NCBI GenBank assembly: GCA_044344795.1
Contig: JBIJCF010000003.1
Location: 1-64,000, forward strand
Source of the DNA: GCA-2737665 sp044344795
GTDB lineage: Bacteria > Bacteroidota > Bacteroidia > Palsa-965
Length of the DNA stretch: 64,000 nt
Reading direction: 5' to 3'
Below the pieces are notes generated by a model. The model was not told the origin of the DNA. It saw only the letters and a program-made list of their open reading frames with translations, and made no database searches. Made by a program: the position numbers and the translations under genes. This document shows, in pieces, positions 50,541 through 57,804 of this stretch; the first letter of the stretch is position 1; every line of letters begins with the position of its first letter.

Positions 50541-51683
50541 ATGCCAACACTCACCAGCTTTTGGGAAAAGAGCGAATATTTTGATAAGATAGACACGGTT
50601 ATTTTGGGCAGTGGCATTGTAGGCTTGCAGGCTGCACTTAATTTGAAACGACTTAATCCCTCATTGAATATTTCGGTTTTTGAAGCCGGCGCATTGCCCT
50701 CCGGAGCCAGTACGAAAAATGCCGGTTTTGCCTGTTTCGGTAGTGTATCAGAATTGTTGGATGATTGTACCAATGTGCCCCGAAATGAAGTTTTTGAACT
50801 TGTAGAACGACGTTTTGAGGGATTACAGCGATTACGAGCGACATTGGGAGATGAAGCCATTGAATATGAAGAATGGGGTGGGTTTGAATTATTTACAGAA
50901 CAGGAGGATTTCAAGTCTTGTGCAGCTTTAATTCCCGAACTGAATGATGAACTGCAAAAGCGCCTCGGAATAAAGAATGTATATCAGATTGCCGACCAGC
51001 GTATAGCTGAATTCGGGTTTCATGGTGTCCGTCATTTAATCGTGAATAAGGCTGAAGGGCAAATCAATACCGGTAAAATGATGCGAGCCCTTGTTCAGAA
51101 AGTTCGCGATGCCGGTATCGAAATTTATAACGGCATTCATGTTACGGGTATTCACGAAACGGATTCAAGTATTGAACTGACAACTGCTAATGGCTATCTC
51201 GTTAGTATTCGTCAAATTGTAATTTGTACTAATGGATTTGCCAAACAGTTTCTTTCGGAGGAAGATGTTCACCCTGCACGCGCACAAGTTTTAATCACCA
51301 AACCTTTACCCGTATTGCCTTTTCGGGGAGCTTTCCATTATGATGCAGGATATTATTATTTCCGTCACATTGGGAACAGAATTCTTTTCGGAGGTGGTCG
51401 CAATCTCGATTTTGAGGGTGAAACAACAACAGATCATGCTGTGACTGCGCGAATTCAGCAGCAATTGGATCATTTGCTAAGCACGGTTATAATTCCGGGA
51501 ATTCCTTATGAAGTGGAAATGCGATGGGCCGGCACCATGGGAGTTGGCGCAACGAAGCGTCCGATTGTAAAACAAGTAAGCGATCGAATATTTTGTGCCG
51601 TGCGTATGGGTGGAATGGGCGTGGCGCTCGGAAGTCTAACGGGTCAAGAAGTCGCTCAAATAGTTTATGCTCATGGACATTAA
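50541..51683 (+). CDS. FAD-dependent oxidoreductase (DAO/glycine-oxidase-like)
   Basis: A 380-residue flavoprotein. The N-terminal dinucleotide site is TVILGSGIVGLQAALNLKRL with the acidic end of strand 2 in ISVFEAGALPSGASTKNAGFACFGS. Further motifs are GQINTGKMMRALVQKVRDAGI, QIVICTNGFAKQF, and a late RWAGTMGVGATKRPIV...VRMGGMGVALGSLTGQEVA, as in D-amino-acid-oxidase-type enzymes. The substrate is unknown; sarcosine-oxidase, glycine-oxidase and D-amino-acid dehydrogenase types are possible. Its end overlaps the gluQ start, so they are coupled. Confidence 0.9.
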   Translation: MPTLTSFWEKSEYFDKIDTVILGSGIVGLQAALNLKRLNPSLNISVFEAGALPSGASTKNAGFACFGSVSELLDDCTNVPRNEVFELVERRFEGLQRLRATLGDEAIEYEEWGGFELFTEQEDFKSCAALIPELNDELQKRLGIKNVYQIADQRIAEFGFHGVRHLIVNKAEGQINTGKMMRALVQKVRDAGIEIYNGIHVTGIHETDSSIELTTANGYLVSIRQIVICTNGFAKQFLSEEDVHPARAQVLITKPLPVLPFRGAFHYDAGYYYFRHIGNRILFGGGRNLDFEGETTTDHAVTARIQQQLDHLLSTVIIPGIPYEVEMRWAGTMGVGATKRPIVKQVSDRIFCAVRMGGMGVALGSLTGQEVAQIVYAHGH

Positions 51684-52590
51684 TTCTCTGAGAACGCGCA
51701 TTGCGCCCACGCCAAGTGGCTATTTGCATATCGGGAACGGATTCAATTTTTTATTGACTCGTTTAATTGCTGATGCTCATAAGGGAAAAGTACTGCTGCG
51801 AATTGACGATGCCGACTTCGAACGAAAGCGCCCCGAATTTGTGCAGGATATTTTTGAGAGTCTGGAATGGCTAGGAATTAACTATGAAGAAGGACCGCTG
51901 AACAGTGTTGACTTTGAAGCAAATTGGAGCCAACGTCATCGAAGAGGTTTGTACTTGTATGTGCTGCAAGAACTTGCGCAATGCTCCGAAATATTTGCAT
52001 GTGCGTGTACACGGAAACAACTGGAATCGTCAGGTAAAACTGCTTATCCGGAAACATGCACATCATTACATTTGCCACTTAATCTCCCCGAAACGGCTTG
52101 GAGAATAGCTGTTCCTCCGGGAACAGTAATCGCGGTTAAGGATTTGCTTCAAGGTGTTGTAAATGTTGATCTTTCCGAGTTATCGGGATCATTTGTAGTG
52201 AAGCAAAAAAATGGTGAGGCGGCATATCAATTGTCAAGTTTATGTGATGATGTGCATTACGGAATCAATTACATTGTACGAGGGGAGGATTTGCTACTAT
52301 CATCCACATGTCAGTTATATCTCGCGCAAAAGCTGGGAAAGTTGCAATTCGAGTCCATCCGTTTTGTACACCACAAACTACAACATGATGCTGACGGACA
52401 GAAGTTATCCAAATCAGCGGGAGCTTTGTCATTGCAATATCTTAGAAAACACGGCATGTCAGCAGCTAACGTGTATGCGCTTTTTTGTGAGCAATTTCTT
52501 GGATTGACCGGTAAACCTCAAACCTTTGCGGAACTGACAGCAATCTTCAGAACAGAAAAGCATTTATATACGTCCTTACTTCCGGAATAG
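51673..52590 (+). CDS. gluQ: Glutamyl-Q tRNA(Asp) synthetase
   Basis: A truncated GluRS paralogue that attaches glutamate to queuosine of tRNA(Asp). About 305 residues from the ATG at 51673 (51667 also possible). The class I HIGH motif is in PTPSGYLHIGN; the KMSKS loop is DGQKLSKSAG. No anticodon-binding domain follows, unlike the approximately 500-residue GltX. The zinc-type pattern FACACTRKQL...YPETC (C-x-C, Y-x3-C) is that of GluQ-RS. RIDDADFERKRPEFVQDIFESLEWLG and YIVRGEDLLLSSTCQLYLAQKLG are conserved substrate-site segments. It overlaps the FAD oxidoreductase stop. Confidence 0.9.
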   Translation: MDINSLRTRIAPTPSGYLHIGNGFNFLLTRLIADAHKGKVLLRIDDADFERKRPEFVQDIFESLEWLGINYEEGPLNSVDFEANWSQRHRRGLYLYVLQELAQCSEIFACACTRKQLESSGKTAYPETCTSLHLPLNLPETAWRIAVPPGTVIAVKDLLQGVVNVDLSELSGSFVVKQKNGEAAYQLSSLCDDVHYGINYIVRGEDLLLSSTCQLYLAQKLGKLQFESIRFVHHKLQHDADGQKLSKSAGALSLQYLRKHGMSAANVYALFCEQFLGLTGKPQTFAELTAIFRTEKHLYTSLLPE

Positions 52591-52598
52591 TACCTTTG
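52591..52598 (+). promoter_or_regulatory. Promoter -7 element for rsmE, predicted leaderless
   Basis: TACCTTTG, exact match to TAnnTTTG, immediately after the gluQ stop codon and only 3 nt before the ATG at 52602. Confidence 0.55.
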
Positions 52599-52601
52599 CT
52601 C

Positions 52602-53306
52602 ATGCACGTTTTTTATCAGCCGCAGTTGGATGTTGAACAGCCCCTTCTTAATGAAGAGGAATCCCGTCATGCGGTTCGTGTGTTGCGTTTATATGAAGGA
52701 GATGAGTTATTTGTAACCAATGGACTTGGTCAATTCTTCCGTGCCCAAATTGCTCTGGCTGATCCAAAGCGATGCGTTCTTACTCAATTGGAGGCATGTT
52801 TAATTACCCCTGAGCCAAAAGTCAAGGTTCATTTGGCTATTGGTGCTACCAAGAACATGGATAGAATGGAATGGCTCATCGAGAAGGCAACTGAAATTGG
52901 TTTGGATACGTTTATTCCTCTGGAATGTGAACATGGTGAACGCACTGTTGTGAAGAAAGAGCGTCTGGAAAAGGTTGCTATTGCAGCAATGAAACAAAGT
53001 CAGCGTGCCGTTTTACCGCAAATAATGCCCATGACGTCTTTCCAACAATGTATAAAAGCGTATTCTTCATTTTCGGGTACTAAGCTTTTGGCGCATTGCG
53101 CATCGGGCGAGAAAAAATCGTTGAAAGATTTCACGGGTGCGCATGAAGTGTTAATTCTCATTGGTCCGGAAGGCGATTTTTCAGCAGCTGAAATTGCAAA
53201 TGCTCAAAATGCGGGATGTGAAATGATCACATTGGGAACGTCAAGATTGCGGACTGAAACGGCAGCTTTATTCGCACTTACCGGCTTACATATTATAGCC
53301 GATTAA
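52602..53306 (+). CDS. rsmE: 16S rRNA m3U1498 methyltransferase
   Basis: A SPOUT-family SAM-dependent methylase acting on the 30S subunit. About 234 residues from the ATG at 52602; a TTG at 52596 falls inside the promoter box. The N-terminal PUA-like domain (EEESRHAVRVLRLYEGDELFVTNG) is followed by the knotted domain with LAIGATKNMDRMEWLIEKATEIGLDTFIPL, SQRAVLPQI, LILIGPEGDFSAAEIANAQ and LGTSRLRTETAALFALTGL, all conserved in RsmE. It is followed by the independently promoted thrS. Confidence 0.96.
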   Translation: MHVFYQPQLDVEQPLLNEEESRHAVRVLRLYEGDELFVTNGLGQFFRAQIALADPKRCVLTQLEACLITPEPKVKVHLAIGATKNMDRMEWLIEKATEIGLDTFIPLECEHGERTVVKKERLEKVAIAAMKQSQRAVLPQIMPMTSFQQCIKAYSSFSGTKLLAHCASGEKKSLKDFTGAHEVLILIGPEGDFSAAEIANAQNAGCEMITLGTSRLRTETAALFALTGLHIIAD

Positions 53307-53331
53307 GGCCGGTGAATAATTATTCCAACCG

Positions 53332-53358
53332 TTGCTGTTGCGAATATTTATATCTTTG
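53332..53358 (+). promoter_or_regulatory. Promoter of thrS-infC (TATCTTTG)
   Basis: TATCTTTG at 53351-53358, exact consensus, with TTG at 53332-53334 (16-nt spacer, slightly short). The leader to the thrS ATG at 53399 is about 36 nt. No T-box or other structured leader is apparent. Confidence 0.65.
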
Positions 53359-53398
53359 CGCATCACAACTATAACCTGCTTTGTACGCAGGATCAACT

Positions 53399-55345
53399 AT
53401 GATAAAAATTACATTACCGGATGGTGCAGTTCGCGAATATGCAGTAGGCACCAGCGCTTTGGAAGTGGCGCAATCAATTAGTGAAGGACTGGCACGTAAT
53501 GTCCTGTCTGCAAAAGTCAACGGAGAAGTTTGGGACGCTACACGTCCTATTCTTAATGATGCTTCACTTCAACTCCTCACTTGGAACGATACGGAAGGCA
53601 AAGAGACCATGTGGCATTCTTCTGCGCATTTGATGGCGGAAGCATTGGAAATATTGTATCCGGGCATTAAGTTCGGAATCGGTCCTCCAATTGAAAACGG
53701 ATTTTATTACGACGTGGATTTGGGAGGACAACAAATTTCTGCTGACGATTTGCCTAAGATCGAGAAGAAGATGTTGGAGTTGGCACAACAGAAAAATACT
53801 TACGCGCGTCGTGAAATTAGCAAAGATGAAGCCGTAAGGTATTTCACTGAAAAGGGTGACGAATATAAACTCGATCTTTTGCAAGATTTGCTGGACGGCT
53901 CGATTACATTTTATTCCCAAGGAAATTTCACTGATTTATGTCGCGGTCCGCATATTCCAAATACCGGATTTATTAAGGCTGTTAAACTGCTTAACATTGC
54001 CGGTGCTTATTGGCGAGGAGATGAAAAGAACAAACAATTAACTCGCATTTACGGTATTACCTTCCCTAAACAAAAGGAATTGGATGAATACCTGGTAATG
54101 TTGGAAGAAGCCAAGAAGCGCGACCATCGTAAGTTGGGACGTGAGTTGGAATTGTTCACGTTCTCTGAAAAAGTGGGAATGGGATTACCGTTGTGGTTAC
54201 CAAATGGTGCTGCATTGCGCGATCGTTTGCAACAGTTTTTGCAGAAAGCACAATTAAAAGCCGGCTATTTACCCGTAATTACGCCACATATTGGTAACAA
54301 GCAATTGTACGTTACCAGCGGTCACTACGAAAAATACGGTAAGGATTCCTTCCAGCCGATTAACACGCCGCAAGAAGGCGAGCAGTTTTTCCTCAAACCG
54401 ATGAATTGTCCTCACCACTGCGAAATTTACAAGAGTAAGCCTCGTTCCTATAAGGAATTGCCTGTGCGTTTTGCGGAATTCGGAACAGTGTATCGTTACG
54501 AGCAACACGGTGAATTGCACGGATTGACCCGTGTGCGTGGCTTTACACAAGATGATGCGCATTTATTCTGTCGTCCGGATCAGGTGAAAGAGGAATTTTG
54601 CAAAGTAATTGACCTTGTGTTGTACGTGTTCCGTGCATTAGATTTCACAGACTTTATCGCTCAGGTTTCTTTGCGCGATAAAGTAGATCGTTCGAAGTAT
54701 ATCGGTAACGAAGAAAATTGGGAAAAAGCAGAGCAGGCGATTATTGAAGCGGCTGCTGAACGCGGATTGAAAACTGTTATTGAATACGGCGAAGCGGCGT
54801 TCTACGGTCCGAAGCTAGATTTTATGGTGCGTGATGCTATCGGTCGTAAATGGCAGTTAGGAACTATTCAGGTAGATTACAATTTGCCGGAACGTTTCGA
54901 ATTGGAATATACCGGAGCGGACAACCAAAAGCATCGCCCTGTAATGATTCACCGTGCACCTTTTGGTTCTATGGAACGTTTTGTCGCTGTTTTGATAGAA
55001 CACTGCGCGGGAAAGTTCCCGTTGTGGTTAACACCGGAGCAAGTGGCTATACTTCCTATCAGCGATCGTTTTAACGAATATGCAGAACAAGTATTGGCGG
55101 AATTAAAAAATTCCGATATTCGGGGCTACGTGGACGACCGGGCAGAAAAAATCGGTAAAAAAATCCGCGACAATGAATTGAAGAAAGTTCCGTTTATGCT
55201 CATTGTTGGAGAGAAAGAGGCTGCTGAAGGTCTCGTGAGTGTGCGTCGTCAGGGCGATGGAGATAAAGGCGCAATGAGCATTTCTGAATTTGCCAATCTG
55301 ATCAACTCAGAAGTCAACGAGCGACTTCAAACGCTCAACAACTAA
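53399..55345 (+). CDS. thrS: Threonyl-tRNA synthetase
   Basis: Class II synthetase of 648 residues from the ATG at 53399, which begins MIKITLPDGAVREY, the standard TGS-domain start. Order: TGS domain (1-65), SAD editing domain (WHSSAHLMAEALEILYPGIKFGIGPPIENGFYYD, with HxxxH, and later GPHIPNTGFIKAVKLLNIAGAYWRGDEKN), catalytic core with MNCPHHCEIYKS (zinc Cys), motif 2 RFAEFGTVYRYEQHGELHGLTRVRGFTQDDAH, motif 3 PVMIHRAPFGSMERFVAVLIEH, and the anticodon domain from LTPEQVAILPI. It is complete and normal in length. infC follows after 59 nt. Confidence 0.98.
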   Translation: MIKITLPDGAVREYAVGTSALEVAQSISEGLARNVLSAKVNGEVWDATRPILNDASLQLLTWNDTEGKETMWHSSAHLMAEALEILYPGIKFGIGPPIENGFYYDVDLGGQQISADDLPKIEKKMLELAQQKNTYARREISKDEAVRYFTEKGDEYKLDLLQDLLDGSITFYSQGNFTDLCRGPHIPNTGFIKAVKLLNIAGAYWRGDEKNKQLTRIYGITFPKQKELDEYLVMLEEAKKRDHRKLGRELELFTFSEKVGMGLPLWLPNGAALRDRLQQFLQKAQLKAGYLPVITPHIGNKQLYVTSGHYEKYGKDSFQPINTPQEGEQFFLKPMNCPHHCEIYKSKPRSYKELPVRFAEFGTVYRYEQHGELHGLTRVRGFTQDDAHLFCRPDQVKEEFCKVIDLVLYVFRALDFTDFIAQVSLRDKVDRSKYIGNEENWEKAEQAIIEAAAERGLKTVIEYGEAAFYGPKLDFMVRDAIGRKWQLGTIQVDYNLPERFELEYTGADNQKHRPVMIHRAPFGSMERFVAVLIEHCAGKFPLWLTPEQVAILPISDRFNEYAEQVLAELKNSDIRGYVDDRAEKIGKKIRDNELKKVPFMLIVGEKEAAEGLVSVRRQGDGDKGAMSISEFANLINSEVNERLQTLNN

Positions 55346-55394
55346 TCATTTTGTTTGTCTTATCAATCAATCACATAAGTTTAACTTAAAAACC

Positions 55395-55399
55395 GGAGG
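55395..55399 (+). promoter_or_regulatory. Strong Shine-Dalgarno (GGAGG) before the ATC start of infC
   Basis: GGAGG five nt before ATC at 55405. Most other genes here have no recognisable Shine-Dalgarno, so this site stands out and supports ATC as the start. Confidence 0.8.
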
Positions 55400-55404
55400 T
55401 TCCA

Positions 55405-56019
55405 ATCGCAGCTCCATTTAACAACAACAATCGTCCGCCACAAGGTGGACCAAGACCGGGAGGCCCGCGTCCACCATTTCCACGTGGTCCGCGCCCGCCG
55501 CGCAAAGAAGAATTACACCGCATTAACGAAAAAATTCGTGATGTCGCTCAGGTACGTGTCGTAGGAGAAGGCATCGAGCCGGCTGTATATTCTATTTCCA
55601 AAGCTTTGGAATTAGCGGAAGAGCAAGGATTAGACCTTGTTGAAATTGTGCCGAATGCCGATCCTCCGGTATGCCGTATCGTGGATTACAAGAAATTCCT
55701 TTACGAGCAAAAGAAAAAGCAGAAGGAAATAAAGGCAAAAACGCTGAAAGTGGTAATCAAAGAAATTCGCTTTGGCCCGCAAACAGACGATCACGATTTC
55801 AATTTCAAGAAAAATCACGCCATTAAGTTCTTGCAAGAAGGGGCGAAAGTAAAGGCATACGTAATGTTTAAAGGGCGTTCTATTGTCTTTAAGGAGCAAG
55901 GAGAAATCCTGTTGTTACGTTTTGCCCAAGAGTTGGAAGAATATGGCAAAGTAGAAGGATTACCGACTTTAGAAGGAAAAAAGATGCAAATGATCATCGC
56001 TCCCAAGAAAAAGAAGTAG
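55405..56019 (+). CDS. infC: Translation initiation factor IF-3, starting at ATC
   Basis: 204 residues read from ATC at 55405. The frame has no ATG, GTG or TTG between the TAA at 55387-55389 and this codon. The N-terminus AAPFNNNNRPPQGGP is an Asn/Pro/Gly/Arg-rich extension of about 30 residues; then come the IF-3 N-domain (RINEKIRDVAQVRVVGEGIEPAVYSISKALELAEEQGLDLVEIVPNADPPVCRIVDYKKF) and C-domain (EIRFGPQTDDHDFNFKKNHAIKFLQEGAKVKAYVMFKGRS). IF-3 genes commonly use AUU, AUC or other rare starts; IF-3 itself rejects them, giving autoregulation. A start at 55606 would lose the N-domain. Confidence 0.92.
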   Translation: MAAPFNNNNRPPQGGPRPGGPRPPFPRGPRPPRKEELHRINEKIRDVAQVRVVGEGIEPAVYSISKALELAEEQGLDLVEIVPNADPPVCRIVDYKKFLYEQKKKQKEIKAKTLKVVIKEIRFGPQTDDHDFNFKKNHAIKFLQEGAKVKAYVMFKGRSIVFKEQGEILLLRFAQELEEYGKVEGLPTLEGKKMQMIIAPKKKK

Positions 56020-56036
56020 TTTTTACGCATAATATT

Positions 56037-56066
56037 AGCCGTCGATGCATAATCGGCGGCTTTTTA
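56037..56066 (+). terminator. Terminator of thrS-infC
   Basis: Stem AGCCGTCGAT / ATCGGCGGCT (one wobble) with a short loop, then TTTTATTT; 17 nt after the infC stop. Confidence 0.85.
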
Positions 56067-56097
56067 TTTGTCTGAATCCGGAAGAATTCTATCTTTG
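56067..56097 (+). promoter_or_regulatory. Promoter of rpmI-rplT (TTTG - 19 nt - TATCTTTG)
   Basis: TTTG at 56067-56070 and TATCTTTG at 56090-56097, both exact with the preferred 19-nt spacer. It is the best promoter in the window. The ribosomal-protein pair is therefore transcribed separately from infC. Confidence 0.8.
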
Positions 56098-56101
56098 CAG
56101 C

Positions 56102-56123
56102 CCCGTTCGAATGTCCGAGCGGG
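56102..56123 (+). promoter_or_regulatory. 5'-terminal stem-loop of the rpmI mRNA
   Basis: Eight-bp stem CCCGTTCG / CGAGCGGG (one G-T wobble), 6-nt loop AATGTC, beginning about 4 nt after the -7 box, i.e. at the predicted 5' end. It could stabilise the mRNA or serve regulation by L20. It is not a tRNA despite the TTCGAAT. Confidence 0.45.
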
Positions 56124-56142
56124 TTAAAATAAAAAGCGCGTT

Positions 56143-56337
56143 ATGCCTAAGATGAAAACCAACTCCAGTGCGAAGAAGCGTTTCGTTCTCACCGGATCAG
56201 GTAAAATCAAAAGAAAGCATGCGTTTAAGCGTCACATCCTTACTAAAAAGGAAACTGCACGTAAGCGTCGCTTGACGAACGATGGTCTCGTTCACAAAGC
56301 AGACATGAACAACGTGAAGCAGTTACTTTGCATGTAA
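56143..56337 (+). CDS. rpmI: 50S ribosomal protein L35
   Basis: A 64-residue basic protein: MPKMKTNSSAKKRFVLTGSG, then KRKHAFKRHILTKKETARKRRL, the standard L35 signature, and a normal C-terminus. It is cotranscribed with rplT in the usual infC-rpmI-rplT order, here with a separate promoter after infC. Confidence 0.97.
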   Translation: MPKMKTNSSAKKRFVLTGSGKIKRKHAFKRHILTKKETARKRRLTNDGLVHKADMNNVKQLLCM

Positions 56338-56452
56338 GATGCAGCGTTTAAACCGCTCTTTTGGGTTTATCAAAAAACTAAAGTTTAACCCGGCTGCACA
56401 GTAAGTAAGATTCGCACGATGCGAACACTAGTAGCCAAAACGAAAAAACAAA
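56338..56452 (+). ncRNA. Structured rpmI-rplT intergenic RNA, possible L20-binding leader
   Basis: The 115-nt gap holds an outer stem TGCAGC (56340-56345) / GCTGCA (56393-56398), an inner hairpin TAAACC (56349-56354) / GGTTTA (56364-56369), an alternative GTTTAA pairing at 56383-56388, and a second hairpin TTCGCA / TGCGAA (56411-56425). L20 autoregulates its operon by binding a leader in other bacteria. Whether this element does so is unproven. Confidence 0.35.
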
Positions 56453-56800
56453 ATGCCAAGAAGTGTCAACCATGTTGCCTCCCGCGCACGCCGTAAGAAG
56501 GTCTTAAAAATGACCCGCGGTTATTGGGGAGCTGCCGGAAACGTTTGGACCGTTTCTAAAAATGTTCTCGAAAAAGGTTTAACCTATGCTTACCGCGATC
56601 GCAAGCAGAAGAAGCGCAATTTCCGCAGCTTGTGGATTCAGCGTATCAATGCAGGTGTTCGTCCTCACGGAATGTCGTACTCTACTTTCATGGATGCTAT
56701 TCACAAGAGTGGTGTTCAGTTGAACCGTAAGACGTTAGCTGACTTAGCAACCAATCATCCTGAAGCTTTCAAAGCTGTAGTTGATTCTGTTAAGAAGTAA
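56453..56800 (+). CDS. rplT: 50S ribosomal protein L20
   Basis: A 115-residue 23S-binding protein: MPRSVNHVASRARRKKVLKMTRGYWG and KNVLEKGLTYAYRDRKQKKRNFRSLWIQRINAGVRPHGMSYSTFM, then LADLATNHPEAFKAVV, matching L20 throughout. In other bacteria it also acts as operon repressor. Two terminators follow. Confidence 0.98.
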   Translation: MPRSVNHVASRARRKKVLKMTRGYWGAAGNVWTVSKNVLEKGLTYAYRDRKQKKRNFRSLWIQRINAGVRPHGMSYSTFMDAIHKSGVQLNRKTLADLATNHPEAFKAVVDSVKK

Positions 56801-56819
56801 GTATTGCATAAAATAAGAT

Positions 56820-56850
56820 AACGGCTGATCATTTGATCAGCCGTTTCTGT
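56820..56850 (+). terminator. Terminator of rpmI-rplT
   Basis: Perfect 12-bp stem AACGGCTGATCA / TGATCAGCCGTT with a 2-nt gap at its centre, followed by TCTGTT; 20 nt after the rplT stop. The T-run is weak; the second hairpin at 56871 is stronger. Confidence 0.7.
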
Positions 56851-56870
56851 TAATAACAAATTATACCACA

Positions 56871-56907
56871 AAAAAAGCCCTGCTTGGTTCCGGCAGGGCT
56901 TTTTTAT
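56871..56907. terminator. Bidirectional terminator between rplT and the DUF6580 gene
   Basis: Stem AGCCCTGC / GCAGGGCT flanked by AAAAAA and TTTTTT, so it works for both the plus-strand rplT and the minus-strand gene at 56923. Confidence 0.88.
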
Positions 56908-56922
56908 GAATTGTATCGTGAT

Positions 56923-57459
56923 TTACGCTTGAACCAATGAAGGCTTCTTGCTTTTCGCCAGATAATAAGTTCCGAACAACAATACTCCGAACAACGCCTG
57001 ACTTAAAATCTGATTCTTCAGGAAAGGTAAGCCCATATCAATGCACGCCATTAATCCGGTAAAATCTGCCGAAAAGAATGGAGCAGGAGAATAGATGTCC
57101 ATAATCCATACTGCTGTATTGGTAGCAAAGAAGAAGAACAGGGCAGCAACAACAGAAGCGCCGACCATGTTCATTACATTTTGACGCTTGGACAACATCC
57201 AACCCATCATAGTAATTATAGCGAACGAACCGTATACCGCCCACATCGTGTTATGAAAACCTAAAACGAGATCAGTTAATAATAACGTAATCATGGGAAC
57301 CAATAAACTCATCCAGCGCTTAGGCATTAAAACACCTGCAAACAGCGCCATTGCTCCAACTGCAGTAAAATTGGGTTCGTGTGGGATAAAGCGCGTTAAT
57401 GCTGCTAGTACTACCGCTGAGGTGATAAAGTAAAAACGAGGTGTATTGATATTTTTCAT
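56923..57459 (-). CDS. DUF6580 family multi-pass membrane protein
   Basis: 178 residues from the ATG at 57459; the frame extends to 57513 but would cross the promoter and terminator. About five membrane helices: FYFITSAVVLAALTRFI, FTAVGAMALFAGVL, SLLVPMITLLLTDLVLG, WAVYGSFAIITMMGWML, and MVGASVVAALFFFFATNTAVWI. The LPRFLPHxPNFxPVxAxALFxG-like opening (TRFIPHEPNFTAVGAMALFAG) is diagnostic of this family, thought to be a transporter component similar to ECF substrate proteins. The substrate is unknown. Confidence 0.82.
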   Translation of the reverse strand: MKNINTPRFYFITSAVVLAALTRFIPHEPNFTAVGAMALFAGVLMPKRWMSLLVPMITLLLTDLVLGFHNTMWAVYGSFAIITMMGWMLSKRQNVMNMVGASVVAALFFFFATNTAVWIMDIYSPAPFFSADFTGLMACIDMGLPFLKNQILSQALFGVLLFGTYYLAKSKKPSLVQA

Positions 57460-57480
57460 TGTTTCTTGAAATAGTCTGAA

Positions 57481-57510
57481 CAAAAATAACGGTTTCAAAA
57501 TGTTCTGCAA
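57481..57510 (-). promoter_or_regulatory. Promoter of the DUF6580 gene (TTG - 19 nt - TATTTTTG)
   Basis: Read on the minus strand: TTG at 57510-57508, TATTTTTG at 57488-57481; both fit the consensus with a 19-nt spacer. It lies between the previous gene's terminator and the ATG at 57459. Confidence 0.7.
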
Positions 57511-57511
57511 C

Positions 57512-57540
57512 AAAAAAGAGCGCTCATCATGAACGCTCTT
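57512..57540 (-). terminator. Terminator of the lysine-rich lipoprotein gene
   Basis: Stem AAGAGCG / CGCTCTT with an 11-nt loop and T-rich sequence after it on the minus strand; it directly follows the stop at 57545. Confidence 0.8.
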
Positions 57541-57544
57541 ATGT

Positions 57545-57778
57545 TTATTTCTTCGAGAACTTGCTGTGCTTTTTGTTATATGCCTTTTTGTTTTTCTTTT
57601 GAGTCTTTAAAAACACCTTGTGCGCCTTTTTCGATTCTCGCTTGTGCTCTTTCGCTATCGTTTCGCTCGGGTGGACTTTAGCGTTTTTGTATTCGTTTGT
57701 CGCCCCTTTATTGCCCCGACAAGACGCTAGAAGAAGCGATCCTGAAATTCCAATTATGAAGAGCAAACGAACAATCAT
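57545..57778 (-). CDS. Small lysine-rich predicted lipoprotein
   Basis: 77 residues from the ATG at 57778. The lipoprotein signal is MIVRLLFIIGISGSLLLASC (lipobox LASC). The mature peptide of about 58 residues is extremely basic, roughly one third lysine (KEHKRESKKAHKVF, KKNKKAYNKKHSKFSKK). The family is not recognised. It starts 26 nt downstream of the TlpA-like gene and probably shares its transcript. A role binding nucleic acid, lipid A or peptidoglycan is only a guess from the charge. Confidence 0.65.
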   Translation of the reverse strand: MIVRLLFIIGISGSLLLASCRGNKGATNEYKNAKVHPSETIAKEHKRESKKAHKVFLKTQKKNKKAYNKKHSKFSKK

Positions 57779-57804
57779 AGCTTTATAAAGTCTAAACAAA
57801 CAAT

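Noticed and set aside
55606..56019. A 137-residue infC beginning at TTG 55606
   Set aside because: It would remove the conserved IF-3 N-terminal domain, which is present in frame upstream with a Shine-Dalgarno and an ATC start.
56101..56124. A tRNA fragment suggested by GTTCGAAT
   Set aside because: No acceptor stem, anticodon arm or CCA-like end surrounds it; the sequence folds as a simple hairpin in the rpmI leader.
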